The notes under the pieces were generated by a model. It was not told where the DNA came from. It saw only the letters and a list, made by a program, of their open reading frames with translations, and searched no databases. From the NCBI GenBank assembly GCA_902766115.1, contig CACXCL010000223.1, positions 1-25,986 of the forward strand: a stretch of 25,986 nucleotides of DNA, written 5' to 3'. The position numbers and the translations under genes were made by a program. Shown one piece after another: positions 24,128-25,986 of the stretch. Position 1 is the first letter of the stretch; each line of letters opens with the position of its first letter. Origin of the DNA: an uncultured Ruminococcus sp. (GTDB lineage Bacteria; Bacillota; Clostridia; Oscillospirales; CAG-272).

Positions 24128-25837
24128 ATGACAGATTTTAAGAAATGCGTCGCGGAAAAGATCAAAACGGTCCTCAGTCGTTTATCGGACGACTCCGGTC
24201 TTTCCGCTGACGAACTATCCGATATGCTCGAATATCCCCCCGACAGCTCGATGGGAGACTTGGCGCTTCCTTGCTTCAAACTCAGCAGGATATTAAAAAA
24301 GGCGCCTCCCGTGATCGCTGAGGAGCTTAAAAGCAATATTTCCGGAGAGGAATTTGAAAGCGTCACAACTGCCGGCGGATATCTTAATTTTAAAGCCTCT
24401 TATTCATTCCTCACGTCGGCGCTGTTTGACATTTGCGAGGGAGGCGATCGATTCGGAAGATCCGACGAAGGAAAAGGCAAAACGGTGGTTCTCGACTACT
24501 CCTCGCCGAATGTCTGCAAGCCCTTCCATATCGGACATCTCGGCACGACGGTCATCGGTCATTCCCTGAAAAAGATCCACGAATTCTCGGGTTATAAATG
24601 TATCGGCATAAATCACCTCGGCGACTGGGGAACTCAGTTCGGCAAGCAGATAGTCGCTTTCAGAAAATGGGGCGATCGCGAGACGGTCGAGAAGATCGGT
24701 ATAGACGAGCTTGTCAGACTATATGTTAAATTCCACGAGGAGGCGGAAAAAGATCCGACTCTTGACGACGAGGCGAGGGCAGAGTTCCACAAGCTCGAGG
24801 AAGGGGATCCCGATAATCTCGCGCTTTGGCAATGGTTTCTTGAAGTTTCCATCGCCGAATACAAGAAGACGTACAGGCAGCTCGATATAGAATTCGACCA
24901 CTACACCGGGGAATCGTTCTATATCAGGAACGGACTCGGCGAGAAACAGGTCGAGGCGATACGCGAGAAAGGCCTTCTCAGGCTCGATGAAGGAGCGTCG
25001 ATCGTTGACCTTTCCGAATACGATATGCCGCCGTGCATCGTACTCAAGAAAGACGGTTCAACAATATATCACACCCGAGACATCGCAGCCGCCGTATACC
25101 GCAAGGAAACATACGATTTTTCGAAAGCGATCTACGTCACCTCTTCTCAGCAGAGTCTTCATTTCGCACAGCTGTTCAAGGTCATCGAACTCATGGGATA
25201 TCCCTGGTATAACGAGCTTGTACACGTTCCGTACGGAACGGTCAGCATAGACGGGGCGAAACTTGCGACCCGGACAGGGAACGTGGTGCTTCTGAAAGAC
25301 CTGTTCCGCATGTCTGTCGATAAAGTCAAGGACATCATCAGAGAAAAGAACCCGGATCTCGAAAACGTTGAAGAAACTGCCGAAGCGGTCGGAGTCGGAG
25401 CGATAGTTTTCTACTATCTCTGTAACAACAGGATCAAGGATATCAACTTCACCCTTGACGCCGCGCTCAGCTTCGACGGAAACACCGGTCCTTACGCTCA
25501 GTACACATATGCGAGAACGTGCAGCGTGCTTGAGAAGGAAAAACCGGTCCCGGGGAAGGGATCACTTACCGTGGACGGAGAAGCGGACGTCATCAAGACC
25601 CTTCTGAAATTCCCCGAAAAAGTGAAGCAGGCGCTGGACGATTACGAGCCGTCCGTGGTGACCAGATACATCATCGAGCTCTGCACCGAATTCAACCGCT
25701 TCTATCACAACTGTCAGATCCTGAAGGCAGAAGACGAAGACGTCAAGAATTTCCGTCTCTCGATCACTGAAGCGACGAATAAAGTTCTGGAAAATGCCCT
25801 CCACCTCATTTGCATGAAAACACCCCGTAAAATTTAA
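24128..25837 (+). CDS. argS: Arginyl-tRNA synthetase
   Basis: A 569-residue class I synthetase that charges tRNA-Arg. The N-terminal Add-1 domain (about 1-115) includes GDLALPCFKLSR. The HIGH motif is in SSPNVCKPFHIGHLG (His134-His137). The KMSKS region reads AKLATRTGNVVLLKDLF, without a canonical KMSKS, as in most ArgRS. The C-terminal DALR anticodon-binding domain begins near YAQYTYARTCSVLEK and ends with NALHLICMKTPRKI. ATG 24128 has GAAAGG about eight bases upstream. It follows prs and precedes a YebC-family gene after 23 bases, so a prs-argS-yebC transcript is likely. No T-box leader is visible. Confidence 0.96.
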   Translation: MTDFKKCVAEKIKTVLSRLSDDSGLSADELSDMLEYPPDSSMGDLALPCFKLSRILKKAPPVIAEELKSNISGEEFESVTTAGGYLNFKASYSFLTSALFDICEGGDRFGRSDEGKGKTVVLDYSSPNVCKPFHIGHLGTTVIGHSLKKIHEFSGYKCIGINHLGDWGTQFGKQIVAFRKWGDRETVEKIGIDELVRLYVKFHEEAEKDPTLDDEARAEFHKLEEGDPDNLALWQWFLEVSIAEYKKTYRQLDIEFDHYTGESFYIRNGLGEKQVEAIREKGLLRLDEGASIVDLSEYDMPPCIVLKKDGSTIYHTRDIAAAVYRKETYDFSKAIYVTSSQQSLHFAQLFKVIELMGYPWYNELVHVPYGTVSIDGAKLATRTGNVVLLKDLFRMSVDKVKDIIREKNPDLENVEETAEAVGVGAIVFYYLCNNRIKDINFTLDAALSFDGNTGPYAQYTYARTCSVLEKEKPVPGKGSLTVDGEADVIKTLLKFPEKVKQALDDYEPSVVTRYIIELCTEFNRFYHNCQILKAEDEDVKNFRLSITEATNKVLENALHLICMKTPRKI

Positions 25838-25860
25838 GCTATTGCGAAAGGAATAATACA

Positions 25861-25986
25861 ATGTCAGGTCATTCAAAGTGGAACAATATCAAGAATAAAA
25901 AGGAGAAGACCGACGCTCAGAAGGCGAAGGTTTTCACCAAGATCGGTAAGGAGATCGCGATCGCCGTCCGGGAAGGCGGCGGCAAT
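25861..25986 (+). CDS. YebC/PmpR (TACO1) family protein, 5' part only
   Basis: The first 42 codons of a gene that runs off the right edge. The N-terminus MSGHSKWNNIKNKKEKTDAQ continuing KAKVFTKIGKEI is diagnostic of the YebC/PmpR/TACO1 family. Members were described as transcriptional regulators; TACO1 and some bacterial YebC proteins assist translation of difficult sequences such as proline runs. ATG 25861 has GAAAGGA about nine bases upstream and lies 23 bases after argS, probably in the same transcript. Confidence 0.94.
   Translation, partial: MSGHSKWNNIKNKKEKTDAQKAKVFTKIGKEIAIAVREGGGN

Overview
This window looks like ordinary chromosome of an endospore-forming member of the class Clostridia (Firmicutes/Bacillota). 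The reasoning is: a complete alpha/beta-type small acid-soluble spore protein; a Clostridia-type nusB-xseAB-ispA-tlyA-nadK-argR-recN cluster; a murB-whiA-dnaE cluster; consensus sigma-A promoters and AGGAGG-type ribosome binding sites; and frequent TTG starts. Base composition is mixed (roughly half GC by eye) and looks even across the window. I see no insertion sequence, phage gene, CRISPR array, rRNA or tRNA gene, and no sign of recent transfer. A genus cannot be assigned from the sequence alone.

Layout. (1) 1-1513: the 3' end of an N-acetylmuramoyl-L-alanine amidase gene followed closely by a GlmS-like double-SIS sugar isomerase/deaminase, closed by a strong terminator. (2) 1594-9388: a perfect-consensus promoter drives nusB, a TsaD-like paralogue, xseA, xseB, ispA, tlyA, nadK, argR and recN, packed with overlaps or gaps of about 1 to 60 bases. 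tyrS (9437-10675) follows after 48 bases and has an unusual ribosome binding site separated from its start codon by a perfect small hairpin. (3) 10676-10794: a structured gap with two hairpins, then murB, a short whiA and dnaE, almost without gaps. (4) 16025-18713: a promoter, a 5' leader hairpin, a class A penicillin-binding protein and a strong terminator. (5) 18780-20123: an uncharacterised tandem P-loop protein facing a spore-protein gene, with one bidirectional terminator between them. (6) 20124-22818: a divergent control region with promoters for the spore protein and for a cation P-type ATPase, which ends at its own terminator. (7) 22843 to the end: a repeat-flanked extended -10 promoter, a divergent long PRPP synthetase, argS and the start of a YebC/TACO1-family gene.

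The genes fall into themes: cell wall growth and turnover (amidase, murB, PBP1A-like protein, perhaps the SIS enzyme); isoprenoid supply (ispA); DNA replication and repair (dnaE, xseAB, recN); translation and RNA modification (tyrS, argS, tlyA, YebC, TsaD-like); cofactor and nucleotide precursors (nadK, prs); and regulation (nusB, argR, whiA).

I did not find a clearly new multi-gene system. The observations most worth a second look are the SD-hairpin-start arrangement at tyrS, the tandem NTPase whose second P-loop has lost its lysine, a WhiA that appears to lack most of its first LAGLIDADG-like half, the TsaD paralogue with all metal ligands kept, the divergent PRPP synthetase with direct repeats around its -35 box, and the paired 14-base repeats in the spore-protein/ATPase control region. 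No stretch longer than 300 bases lacks a gene; the largest gap (20124-20390) is filled by the divergent control region.
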